Origin: Otatea glauca
Taxonomy: Eukaryota; Streptophyta; Magnoliopsida; Poales; Poaceae
Direction of reading: 5' to 3'
DNA length: 64,000 bases
Assembly: GCA_036346275.1 (NCBI GenBank)
Contig: CM070724.1
Span: forward strand, 47,369,038 to 47,433,037
Part shown: in pieces, positions 24,694-34,985 of the stretch
Position numbering within the stretch: the first letter of the stretch is position 1
How the letters are laid out: each line of letters starts with the position of its first letter
Translations under genes and position numbers: made by a program
Notes under the pieces: generated by a model
Told to the model about the DNA's origin: nothing
What the model saw: only the letters and a program-made list of their open reading frames with translations
Databases searched by the model: none

Positions 24694-25021
24694 TTAATAG
24701 TTATGAATCAACGGTTGCATAAAAAATAGATAACTCAGATCATTTGTAGCACTGTTTAGAATAACATTATAGTTAGCACTATTTGATAATTCGAATTATT
24801 CGTTGTTTTGATCGATCGATGCTCACAATAGGTAACTCTATCCTCATACATCACATCACGGCCAACGCACGAGGCCTAGTGGCCCACGACGCTGATGAAA
24901 TATCTTCCTACCATCCGCTTTAACACGTCACAAACCCCTTTTTGGCGTAACTTTTCTCAAGAAGAAGTCACAAGCTAGGCCAAATAATTGGCTTTTAGTA
25001 TAGCTTTTTGTTCAAATTTAA

Positions 25022-25457
25022 GGCCCTATTTAGGATGGCTTCGGCTTTGACTTCTCCCCTTTGGAAGCTGTTTCAAACGGCTAGCTTTTCTGCAGTAAAA
25101 AGCCAAAATTCAGCGACCTATTTGTACTAGAAGAAGCTGAAAACCAAAAGCTGATCTATGGTAGCTTTACACGGCTTCGGTAGGTTGGGGTTCTGACTTT
25201 ACCATTAGAGTTAAAGAAAATTACTCCCTCCTACCAAGTATAAAATCCCAAATTGCACCTTCTCACCCTCATTCCCGATCTGTATCCCTCATACCTAAAA
25301 GCTAGATTGTCAAACATCAAACATCTTCAGCTCAACCGTTTAGTTGTGCAGCCTTTTAGTTATATAGTCTAGTCGAAAACTGATTTTAGGAAAAAACTAC
25401 AACTCATACAGTCCAGTCAAAAACTGATTAAAAAAATTATAGCTATACCAAGGGCCT
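25022..25457. mobile_element. Candidate MITE with AGGCCCT ends
   Basis: The segment begins AGGCCCTATTTAGGATGGCTT and closes CTATACCAAGGGCCT. The inverted match is short (7 bp plus scattered positions) and no convincing target duplication is seen. The length and the aaaagc/gcttttt blocks fit a MITE of hAT or Harbinger type, but this is tentative. Confidence 0.35.
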
Positions 25458-25459
25458 AA

Positions 25460-26220
25460 ATCCATTTGTGAAGAGTGAAGAGAAGCACCTGCTGCTTTGC
25501 ACAAGCCCAAAAGGGCCGAAACATTCGCGCCGCGATCTCTCCGCTCTCCAGAGCCCAAACCCTGGCCCTCACCGCCACCTCTCTGGTCCCCACCCCCGCC
25601 GCGCTGCGCCTCTAGATCCCACTCCCCCCATAACCCGCACCGTCGCCGCTCGCCTGGGCCCGACGGCCCTCGCATTCCGCCTCCCCCCTTCCGTAGGGTT
25701 TCGTCATCTTCTCCGCGGGGGCGAGAGATCTCCGGCGTGTGGGGGTTGTATGCCGCCTATTTTGGTCGGTTTGCGCCCCGTGGTTGTCGGCGAAGGGGAG
25801 GAGAGGGTATTGCGGCGGAGGATCGAGGCGGGTGTGGTGGCCGTGGGGAGGAGAGGTGGGACGGGCTGAGGTGTTTCGCGAGGTGCGTTGCTAGGATCCA
25901 GGGGTGAGGAGGGAGGCGGAGCTGTGGCGGATGATTCGGTGTGCGTGCTAGGGAGCTAGGGTTTCAGTTGCTACGGGAGGCTTGCACGGCTGTCGGACCT
26001 AGGGTTTCGGCCTTCTGGGCGGTGGCGATTCGTGATGACAACTTCTGTGCAGGCGAGAGATCTTTTTCCTTGAGAATTTCTTCTTCTTCTTCTTCTCTCT
26101 CCCCCCTCTATTGGGCTTACCAGTTGACCTTGTTTTGTTTTCTCCATTACGGAGTTAATGTCAAATATTTTGTGATTTCGTGGGTTCCATTTGTTGATGC
26201 GAAAATTAGGGGTTATTAGA
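25460..26220 (+). other. GC-rich leader-like region, possible 5' end of an unidentified or decayed gene
   Basis: This island looks like a grass 5' leader: C-rich and CT-rich stretches (ccgctctccagagcccaaac), several tagggttt motifs, then a CT-repeat (ttcttcttcttcttctctct near 26080). Open frames of 130-136 codons (25468-25907) are low-complexity Pro/Arg/Gly translations and overlap in two frames, so neither is convincing. If a gene begins here its introns must hold the repeats downstream; no clear exon chain was found. Confidence 0.3.
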
Positions 26221-26795
26221 GATGTAGCCATATAGGTAGCTACAACTTGATGTTGGTTTTAGATTCAGTTCTAGCAGTTTGCTTACAAAAATGCATAAAA
26301 GAAAATGCTTGTATAAGATACATGTTGATCATTTACACTTAGTCAATGTTACCATTACATGGTATGCGTACATTGCTCTTTATGTGATCTGTGTTGGCCA
26401 GTTAATCAATGTTGCCATTGCGTGATCTGTATGATCTGTGTAGGTCAGTTAATCCATATAATTACTAGGGGTAGCTTAAATGAACTAGACTTGACGGATA
26501 ACATATGCAGATTAACATTGTTGTTTAGTGAGTTAACAAAGCTTCACAATTGAAAACATGCTAGAAGAAAAGAACCACTTGTACATGTAAAACCCACTTA
26601 CTATTCCAGTCTACACTTGAGATTTCATTGTGGTAAAACATTTCCCAATCTTATTTTATTGCAGTAGCATGGGTATTAAGTATGGTTATCACGGCGCCCC
26701 AGCGAGACGAGTTGCCTCCGGGGTGCTTGGATGCCTAGACGCCTAGGCGAGGATTAGGCGACCAAAAAAAGTCTATTAACATCAGTATATCACCA

Positions 26796-26821
26796 ATATA
26801 TATATATATATATATATATAT
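26796..26821. repeat. (TA)n microsatellite
   Basis: An uninterrupted AT/TA dinucleotide run. A second TA run (about 27182-27195) lies on the other side of the foldback MITE, suggesting that the MITE inserted into one microsatellite. Confidence 0.85.
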
Positions 26822-27180
26822 GAAAATGGTTCCATACTCCTAGGTGTACGTACTCCCACTCTAGGTATACCACTTAAATGATGTTGGTATACCTCTTTAT
26901 CCTTTTGAACATACTCTAATACTGATTATAAGATATTCCTAAGTGAGTTTCATGAAAAATTTCATCATGCTCCACCTTTTATAGCATAATTTGTGTATGC
27001 ACTCCTTTTACATATGGAATAGTGTACATAGCAAAAATAAAGGGTTTCAATAAAAAAATTTCAACTATATCTATAATTATGATTGAAGTATACCGAAAGT
27101 GATAAAGAAGTATAACATATTCGTTTAAGTGGTATATTAGAGGTGGGAGTATGTACACCTAAGAGTACAGAAAAGGCTTC
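26822..27180. mobile_element. Foldback MITE inserted in a TA microsatellite
   Basis: Inverted ends of about 60 bp. The left side reads cctaggtgtacgtactccca then taccacttaaa; the right side reads tttaagtggtata then gggagtatgtacacctaag. TA repeats abut both ends, consistent with a TA-targeting (Tc1/mariner, Stowaway-like) insertion, although the exact ends cannot be fixed within the TA runs. No coding capacity. Confidence 0.7.
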
Positions 27181-28488
27181 CTATATATATATATAAGTGC
27201 ATTTCTCTCAATCTCAGCCCATTCGTCGGCCCAGCCGAGCGGCCCACCCCTCCTCTCCCCCCGATCCATTCGGCGTCGCCCCTCCACTTCCTCTGTCTCG
27301 CCTCTCGTGGCGCCCGCTCGCGCTGCTCCCCTTCCCCCCGAGCTTCGCCCGGATCTAGCAATCCCTGGACCTCATGCTGCCGTCCATCCGGATCTACCCG
27401 ATAGCAACAGTGACGCTGTTGACAACGATTTTGTCCTGAGATTAGAATAAAACTAAATAATAGCATTAAATAAATAAATTGCACTAACGGCCAAAATCCG
27501 TTATGGAATAAAAAAAGGAAGTTTCAAAATAACTTGCTTAAATAAAATAAATCAACATGACATATGGGACCATCAAAGAGTCTGACGATAATTATTCCTC
27601 TGGCAATAAAGTATCAATGTGCCTAAATATTTAATAATGTTTAAAGTACTACGTGGGCTGGACCTATGTAGGTGAACACCTCAGTCAAATGTGAGGAAAA
27701 TGAACACATGAATGTAACCGTGAATTAAACACTTCAGTAACCAAATAATATATCAGTTAATAACTTGATGATCACATGTGGATCCATATCCGTATGAGGG
27801 TTTTTTTTTTAACTCAAAAAAAAATGTATCAAGAAAGCATGAGTGACCTGCTACCTGGCCGAAGCTCTGCATGCAGAGGTTAAGAATATTCTGATTAACT
27901 ACTAAGCGAGAATAGAAGATGGCCTCCTGCTGGATCGTGTGCATGCACGCATGAATTATTAGGAGCTTCTCTAATCAACTAACTAATCACTTGATCGGGC
28001 CCACTGGTCAGCCAATGATAGCACAATGGGCTGCATACATATAAACCATTCCTTGCTTAAGTAATTAAATAATTGGTGGATCCATCAAGTAAAGAAAGAA
28101 GGCAGGAAAGAAAAATAAAAGAAAAAGGAGCTAGTTTGCATGCGTGAATAAGGCTTGCATGTACTAATCAATTTCTCCGTTAGCTAATCTCAACCACATG
28201 CATATGCTTCATACGTGCATGAAGGAATACAAATCACTTCTGTACAAAAAAAGATCATGGCCAGGCATGTATTCCCACGTCTCGCACGCAACCATGCAGT
28301 TCGGAGGGAAGTTGGGCCACGTACATACATACGTGCAACGTACATACATACGTGCAGGAGTAAGCTAGACTGAATCACATCCATGCATCCACATACGTGC
28401 AAGGGAAATACGCATGCATACGAAACTGGTGCTGCGGCACGCACGCATACAAACGCTTGCAGTTGCTGTAACCTCCCTCAAAGCAGCC

Positions 28489-28496
28489 TATAAATA
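28489..28496 (+). promoter_or_regulatory. TATA box upstream of the 119-bp repeat array
   Basis: TATAAATA in the context agcctataaataggag, a strong plant TATA consensus. Downstream sequence is purine-rich (gagaggaaag repeats) and then enters the tandem array at 28720. No protein start follows, which suggests a non-coding or vestigial transcription unit. Confidence 0.5.
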
Positions 28497-28719
28497 GGAG
28501 TTTAAGGGTAGAGAGGAAAGACTGGAGGAGAGAAAACACTTGAGAGGAAAGCTATAAAAAAAATAGAGAGGGAGCAAGCTGCCATTGGGAGAAAGCAAGA
28601 AGGTAAAAGAAGGTGAGAATCATGTCCTTCCTTAGCCCTTAGGCTTGATCAAGTGATACAAGCAAAGGTGTTCTTCTTCCCCCATCCTCCTCCTCCAAGT
28701 CAAGATGTGTTCTCCTCAA

Positions 28720-29240
28720 GACCTCATTTCCTAATTCGGTCCCGTAGTGGGCATGGATACAAGAGCGAAGATCCAAAATCTTCGTTTCTTAGTATCGGGC
28801 ACTACGTTTGGAAACGAACTAAGGGTGAGAAGATTCAAGACCTCATTTTCTAATTCGATCCCGTAGTGGGTATGGATACAAGAGCGAAGATCCAAAATCT
28901 TTGTTTCTTAGTATCGGGCACTACGTCCGGAAACGAACTAAGGGTGAGAAGATTCAAGACCTCATTTCCTAATTCGGTCCCGTAGTGGGCATGGATACAA
29001 GAGCGAAGATCCAAAGTCTTCGTTTCTTAGTATCGGGCACTACGTCTGGAAACGAACTAAGGGTGAGAAGATTCAAGACCTCATTTCCTAATTCGGTCCC
29101 GTAGTGGGCATGGATACAAGAGCGAAGATTCAAAATCTTCGTTTCTTAGTATCGGGCACTACGTATGGAAACGAATCAAGGGTGAGAAGACTCAAGACCC
29201 CATTTCTTAGATTCGGTCCCTTAAAACGGATACGAATCAT
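28720..29240 (+). repeat. Tandem array of 119-bp hairpin-forming units (4 full copies plus a partial)
   Basis: Copies start at 28720, 28839, 28958 and 29077, each exactly 119 bp long; a diverged partial copy starts at 29196. Each unit holds two nested inverted repeats: an outer CGTAGTG...CACTACG and an inner CGAAGAT/ATCTTCG around a 5-nt loop. Copies differ at about 2-5% of positions. The period is not a multiple of three, and the short open frames crossing the array are not conserved between copies, so it is not a protein repeat. A TATA box lies 224 bp upstream. Confidence 0.85.
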
Positions 29241-32200
29241 GAGCGGGTATATGTTGCAAAAGAAAGTAATAAAAAATCGTCAATCAAATCAAGCTTTGTC
29301 GCGGTTATGCTCACACGGGTTTCATATTTGTGAATACCATGTCATGAGTAGTAGCATGCGCCAAACAAATCAAAATGAAGAGAAGAAATATACTGGTTAT
29401 ACTAGTCCACGTCCATGCACCATATCAAGGTCGTGTGCATGCATGCATGAGCTAAATCCTATGTCCTGCATGTGTGCGCAGCATCTCCCATGTCGCAAAG
29501 GAAGTAGCGCCGTGGCCGCACGCGTACAGAAATTAAGCATTGCTCTGCTTAATAAATGAATTAAGAATAATTAGTTTGCCCACATTTCAGTCAAAGCATG
29601 CTGAGCATCGCTACCATGTAAAAAAAAAAGAGGTTGAAAAATACGGCTACATGCATGTACATGCGAGGATTTCATATGCTAATCAAATTCTCCATTAACT
29701 AATTCAGCACATGCATATGTGCACACACATGCAGGAAGGAAGTTGAAGTAGTAATCTTTTTCTCCTTTAATTAATTTCAACCACATTCATATGCATGCAA
29801 GCACATACGAGCAGAAGGAGCATGCAATACGGAGGGAAGTTGAGCCATATGTGTGCGTGCACATACACGCATGAAGGAGTAAAAAAAATCCATCATCCCA
29901 CGTCATTAATGTCTCCATTAATTATTGCATAACTAATGTCTCCATTAATTAATTAACAAGAAATGATAATGATCCACTAGCAAAATAAGCTGCTGCATGC
30001 GTAAGGAATAAATCACTTCTCTAGCAAATCACGGCTCACACGGTAGTCAAAAGAGCGCATGAGGTCTTCACTGTGTGGTCTGATCAGTGACCAGACTTAC
30101 ATGCATGCATGCATGCGCAGCATCACTGACCAAAGAAAGTGGATTAGCACACAGTACACGATCTGCATGTTGAGCGTGCTGCTGCATAAACCAAGACAAG
30201 ATACTAAAGTCTCCGTGACATTTGATAAAAATTGATTAATGTGAAAGCAGTTAAAAAAAACCAAGCGATCATCTGACGACGTCAAGATTGAAGACTTTTC
30301 TTTTTATATTTTTGTAATGTCATATGTTGCAATTTGGTGTAATCTTTATGTTGGAATTTTTAATCAGGGGTTTTCTCGCAAAGGGATGTAATTAACAGAA
30401 TTTTTATGTAAATGTATGAATTCTGGAAGTACTGTACCCGCAATACTTGATACTTGATGTTGCTTAGTCTCATATTCAATAAAATTTAAATAACTTGTCT
30501 CTAATGACGTTGGAGACGGGTTCACGCCCATTTTCCCGTCATCAGACGCAGAGGAGCCGGTGGCAGCGGCGACGCAGAGCAGACGGTGGAGGTGGCGGCT
30601 CCGCGGCAGAGCTCCCTTAGCCTCTCCTCTGCATGCACTAGGTATGCCTTCTCCCCACGCCCTCCTTTCCCTGCCAGGCGAGGCGAGCGGCCATGGCGGG
30701 CAGCCGTCGGCGACTAGGCGATGCCGTGATAACCATGATGTCAACAAATCTTTGGCTAATTGTATAAGGAGTTAAGGATCTCATTTTTGGCAGGGCTTGT
30801 CAAACGTACTATTAATTCTGGCATACATAATATTTGAGTATTAATCGGTTGCAACTTGCAACATAATGAAATGAGCAGTAATTTATCAGTAATGATGGTT
30901 GTAATATTAAGTATATCAAGGGGTTACATTCTCTGCTGCCAGTTTGAAAGTAAGGAAAGAGCACCACATGGTGAGAAAATGATGCCCAAGAGGAAGTGGG
31001 GACTGAGGATTAAGCTGATTCAAACAGACATAGGCAGACTAGATTGTTTAAGTAACTTGAGCTGTGTAGTAATAGCTGTACACTTGTATTTGAAAAATAG
31101 GTAGATTATATATCTATATTCATGGGCTGATTTTATCGAAGTCCCCATTTATGTACACCCTTACCACATTCAAAGTTTTCATCTTTGTTTTTTTTTCGTT
31201 ATGAACTTATGATTCTTCAGTAAAGCCCTGGGTTTTTTTAGTTTTAATGTTTCTTTTAGGACCTAATGTGCATATCTTTTACCCCCTCCAGCTTCCATTC
31301 ACAAATGCATGTCATTTCAGATATTGGCATGGTCTTCAAATTGGAACTTCAATCGCCAATATCTATCAACTTGGATTGCCTTGCTCTAAAACTACATCTA
31401 TTTATGGCTGGAGGGAAATTGGTACACCATGTGTGTTTTAATTCTGAACTAAAAAAAATATCGATGTCTGTAAGTCTGAAATATGTAGTAATAATTGCTA
31501 TGTATAGTGCATTGATTTGAAGAAATCTATTGCCTATTCTCTTCCTTATAAAATTACATCTGACTCAGAGCTAGCCATTTCTAGTTAGCAGACTTTCCTC
31601 TACACAACTACTAAAATCATAATTTGCCAAAAAGTACTTGTTGGCTGTGACATTGAAAATCGCTGGACCGGATTCACATGTTAGTGAGAATGATATATGG
31701 CAAACTGTGGCAGTCGTATGGAGGCAAATATCATTTGCTTCATTGCAGTATTGAATTGATAGCAGTGGGAACCCTTGAGATCTCCAGATGGTATATACGG
31801 TTCTTGGAAAATATTAAACCAACATTTTTACACTATGTCTGTAAGAAAACAGTATGACAAGTCAATTTGGTTGTCCTTGCACATAATGGGCATCTTTTGA
31901 AATTTTCATGACTGTAAAGTTGATCTTCTCTTGTGTTTGCGTATGTTCCTTTTTATGACTCATACTTTGCTGCTGCTTCTTCCTTTTTTGGGCATGGCCT
32001 GAACGTGAATTTGATTACAGCACAAGTATATTTTTGTCTTCTATGTTTTGCTGAAGTTATTTGACATGGTTGTCATTTAACGTTGCAGGAATTTGGTCTT
32101 CCAGAGAAGTCCATGGAAACTGATGTATGGCTTGATAAGAATGGTAACTTGTATCTATCACACTGCATTGAAGTTTAATCCAAAGTAATTCACTAATTCG

Positions 32201-32323
32201 CCATTAACCTACTTCCGTTAATTGTGTATGAAATGCTTGTGATTATCTTTTTGTCGTAACATTTTTAAGATGTCAATTTAGCTTATGTGAAAACTAGAAA
32301 ATTTGTACTTCCAGTTTCCAACT
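29241..32323. other. Intergenic or intronic stretch, no gene recognised
   Basis: From 28090 to 30130 the DNA is rich in CATGCA/GCATGC motifs and loosely repeated blocks (tttctcc.tta.ctaat.t...catgcatatg). A GC-rich block at 30530-30740 ends in gccgtgataaccat, inverted relative to 26682. A possible small exon (cag|gaatttggtcttccagag...|gtaac, 32090-32143) has good borders and encodes EFGLPEKSMETDVWLDK, which I cannot identify. Confidence 0.4.
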
Positions 32324-32505
32324 GTGTTACTCGGACACCCGTGTTCACATTTTTTTTTGCCAAATTGAGCACGTTGAATCCGAGTCGGATTCCGACACCT
32401 ATGTCCGATTCCAAGTAGCATTTTTCGTGTCAAAAATGTTTTGCCGATTCGAACATCACGAATCCGAGTCGGATTCTGAGTCTCGTGTCCGTGTCCAAGT
32501 AACAC
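32324..32505. mobile_element. Small MITE with GTGTTACT ends
   Basis: The left end GTGTTACTCGGACAC and right end GTGTCCAAGTAACAC are inverted (14 of 15 positions). The interior has two copies of aatccgagtcggattc, near 32378 and 32459. About 182 bp long with no coding capacity. The superfamily is not assigned because no clean target duplication is visible. Confidence 0.6.
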
Positions 32506-33329
32506 TGATTTCCAATGGTGCAATGATACAAAGTATGTATTTATGGATTGCCACGTAAAAGAGCACAAACGCACGTCGCCCACATGAAAGTATTTACGCT
32601 TAGTTGTGGTTGGAACTCAATTTGTTGTTGGAACTCCCCTTGACAGTTTACAAGGTGCTGCATTCCTTGTTCGTCACGGACAGACGTCTTAATACGTGCA
32701 TGCTGGCTCATTTGAAGTTCCTTTATAATCGTTGTTACTGTCATCTATTTTCTGTTATCCTTTAATAACTGTGTTTGTTTTACGTTTGATATTTTGTAAT
32801 CTACTGACTGTATTATTTATCTTTTGTACGAAGGTTCAATCCAAGGTGGCTATAGTCGTCGGAGAATCACCCGTTCCAGGATCCTGTCTTTTGTTAAGCT
32901 TAGGCTGCCGATGCGTTCCTTATTGCTATAACTATTCGTTTGTTCTACATGCTAAATCATAAGTAGATAGCAGCCTAAACTCGGTAGGTTAGGATCGGCT
33001 TGATTTTCTAGTAGCAACGGGCGTTGCGTACAACGATAGAACGTCTTAGTTTGATGTACTGTTCCTATTTGATTGTCGGGTTCCTTACGTTGATAGGCCT
33101 ATGTTTGAACAACGTTTAGGGCAGAAAAAGTTGTTCACAGTTGGTTTCAGTGGACGGGCCACACACGGATCTCAAACTCCTTAGACGAGTCTCAGTTTTT
33201 GGGTCTAAATTCCCGGGTTTAACTTGGGAGGTCCTTAAATAGGCCTTTTTCTTAGGAGTCGAACATTTAAGGACATTTGTCCAGAATCGGGCCCTTGAAT
33301 AGGCCGATTTATTTTCTGTGGCCTGAAAT
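32506..33329. other. Intergenic stretch, no gene recognised
   Basis: Unique-looking sequence with only short open frames on either strand. Nothing recognisable was found. Confidence 0.45.
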
Positions 33330-33647
33330 GGTCTAGCTTTGCTTCTTATATGGCTGTAAATGTGCCGGGTTTGCTTATATGGCTTTCACTGGGCTGTAAA
33401 TGGTCCGAATGTTTTCTTCTTCGGTGGGCTGTAAATGGTCATAATGATTTTTGAGAGGTGTTTCTATGTTTTTTTCTTTTAATAGTTGTATAAATATTAA
33501 GGCATAAATGAATGGTAGATTATTATTACTTACTCTTCGTTTGCTTCAAGATTTGTAAAATTTATATTGAAAAGGAAGCACTGCTCAATATTTTTTCTTC
33601 GGTGGGCTGCCAATGGGCCAGATGTTTTATCTTGGTGGGATTTAAAC
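33330..33647. repeat. Minisatellite of GGTGGGCTGTAAATGG-type units, left flank of the MULE
   Basis: Several copies of a roughly 32-33 bp unit (ggtgggctgtaaatggtccaaatgttttcttc and variants) lie here, interrupted by unrelated AT-rich DNA at about 33450-33590. The array resumes at 43157, right after the large MULE. Confidence 0.65.
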
Positions 33648-33911
33648 GATTTTTTTTTAAATAATACTATTTTTATTCTATTTTACAAAAATAATATGCC
33701 GAATTTTTTTTTTACAAAACTACCCAGTTGTCGTCATTTCAAATGGCGACAGGCAGCCTGTCGCCGTTTCAGATAGGGACAGACTCTCTGTCGCCATTTC
33801 AAATGGCGACAGAGAGCAAACGTCACCTTTGTCGCCTATTTAAATAGCGATAGCCTGTTTGTCGCCATTTCAAACGGCGACAGAGAGTCTGTCGCCATTT
33901 GAAATGGTGAC
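33648..33911. repeat. Left TIR of the MULE with six 21-bp palindromes
   Basis: After an AT-rich 80-bp end come six copies of a 21-bp palindrome of form GTCGCCATTTSAAATGGCGAC. They start at 33730, 33760, 33790, 33831, 33861 and 33891: spacing is 30 bp apart from one 41-bp step. Linkers are CAGAGAGTCT-like. A TATA box follows at 33922. Confidence 0.88.
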
Positions 33912-33921
33912 AGACAGCGCC

Positions 33922-33929
33922 TATATAAA
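33922..33929 (+). promoter_or_regulatory. TATA box at the inner edge of the left MULE TIR
   Basis: TATATAAA in the context gcgcctatataaagccgc, immediately after the last palindrome. It is placed to drive the transposase transcript, as MULE TIRs usually do. A GGAGAA/GGGAGA purine-rich microsatellite (about 33993-34095) lies in the presumed leader. Confidence 0.6.
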
Positions 33930-34985
33930 GCCGCGCGCGGCCCCTGCCTCACTCGTGCCAGCCAACGCACAGAGGAAAAAAACAGAAAAAAGAGGAGAAG
34001 GAGAAGGAGAAGGAGAAGGAGAAGAAGGGGGAAGGAGAGGGAGAGGGAGAGGGAGAGGGAGAGGGAGAGGGAGGAGGAGGAGGAGGAGGAGAAAGGGAGA
34101 GGACTTGAAGATCCGCATTTAAATCAGTACTAATTTTTTTAAGTATTTAAATGTTGAATATGTAATATAGTAATCAGATTAAATAGAGTAATAATAGTTA
34201 TTTAGGTAGATGACTTAGTTAGGAATGAGAACCTGATGCAAGTTGTTTAACTAGTTGACTTAGTTAGAAATTTATATTTATTTCGGTAAGAATAGATGTT
34301 TAGTTAGATGAATTAGTCAAGAATTTATAGTTACGTCGGTATGGACAGATGTTTAGTTATGCGACTTAGTTAGTAATTAATTTTCGATGTAGGGATGACC
34401 TAGAGGTAGGGATTAAAATTTTGATTGTAATAATAGTTTTTTGATTAGAAATCATGGATAAATTTTTGACGAACTGGGAAATGTAGAATCCAAATTCGGT
34501 TATTTGTGTACTGAGAATTCGGAGATGTCATGTAGAGTTGGGTGGCTAAAATTGTTAGGACCGAAATATAACTCAATCAGAGAGGTTCTGACACATTAGT
34601 TTAGTTATGTTCTCATAGAAATTTGAAAATGATCACAGAATCAAAGAATTTGTAAGAATTGAAATATTGCAATCTTGATTAAAAATTTGTGATCATTATT
34701 AGTCGTACAATGTAGAGTTAAATTGTGCAAATGTTAAGAATTCGATGAATTTGCATGATAGGTATGGATGATAGAGTGCAATTTAAAATATATTATGGAG
34801 AAGGAGTTCAGCACATGGGTGTTGAAGGGGTAGATCTAAGTCATTTCGCAAGTGTAGAGGCTAGCACATCACGCTTGTGAGGAGCGTTCATGGGCTACTG
34901 GTTATGAGATGGTTGTACCACATGTTCTCTTTGGACCGTGAATTGCATGATCCGAAGTTACATGGAGTAGTTTGTCAAGAATAGA

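Noticed and set aside
25397..25907. Overlapping Pro/Arg-rich and Gly-rich open frames in the GC-rich island
   Set aside because: Three frames on two strands are open at once with low-complexity composition, which points to base composition rather than coding. The region is kept only as a leader-like island.
26682..30736. A confident call of a single 4-kb transposon from the 14-bp inverted ends
   Set aside because: No matching target duplication was found and the inward similarity is short, so it is reported only as a low-interest finding.
33730..33911. Regular 30-bp palindromic repeats resembling a CRISPR array
   Set aside because: The repeats are palindromes with short repetitive linkers rather than unique spacers. 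They are mirrored in the other terminal repeat of a plant MULE, and no cas genes exist nearby.
33859..34122. Arg/Gly-rich 87-codon open frame and its Leu/Pro-rich antisense
   Set aside because: Both are products of the GGAGAA/GGGAGA microsatellite in the MULE leader.
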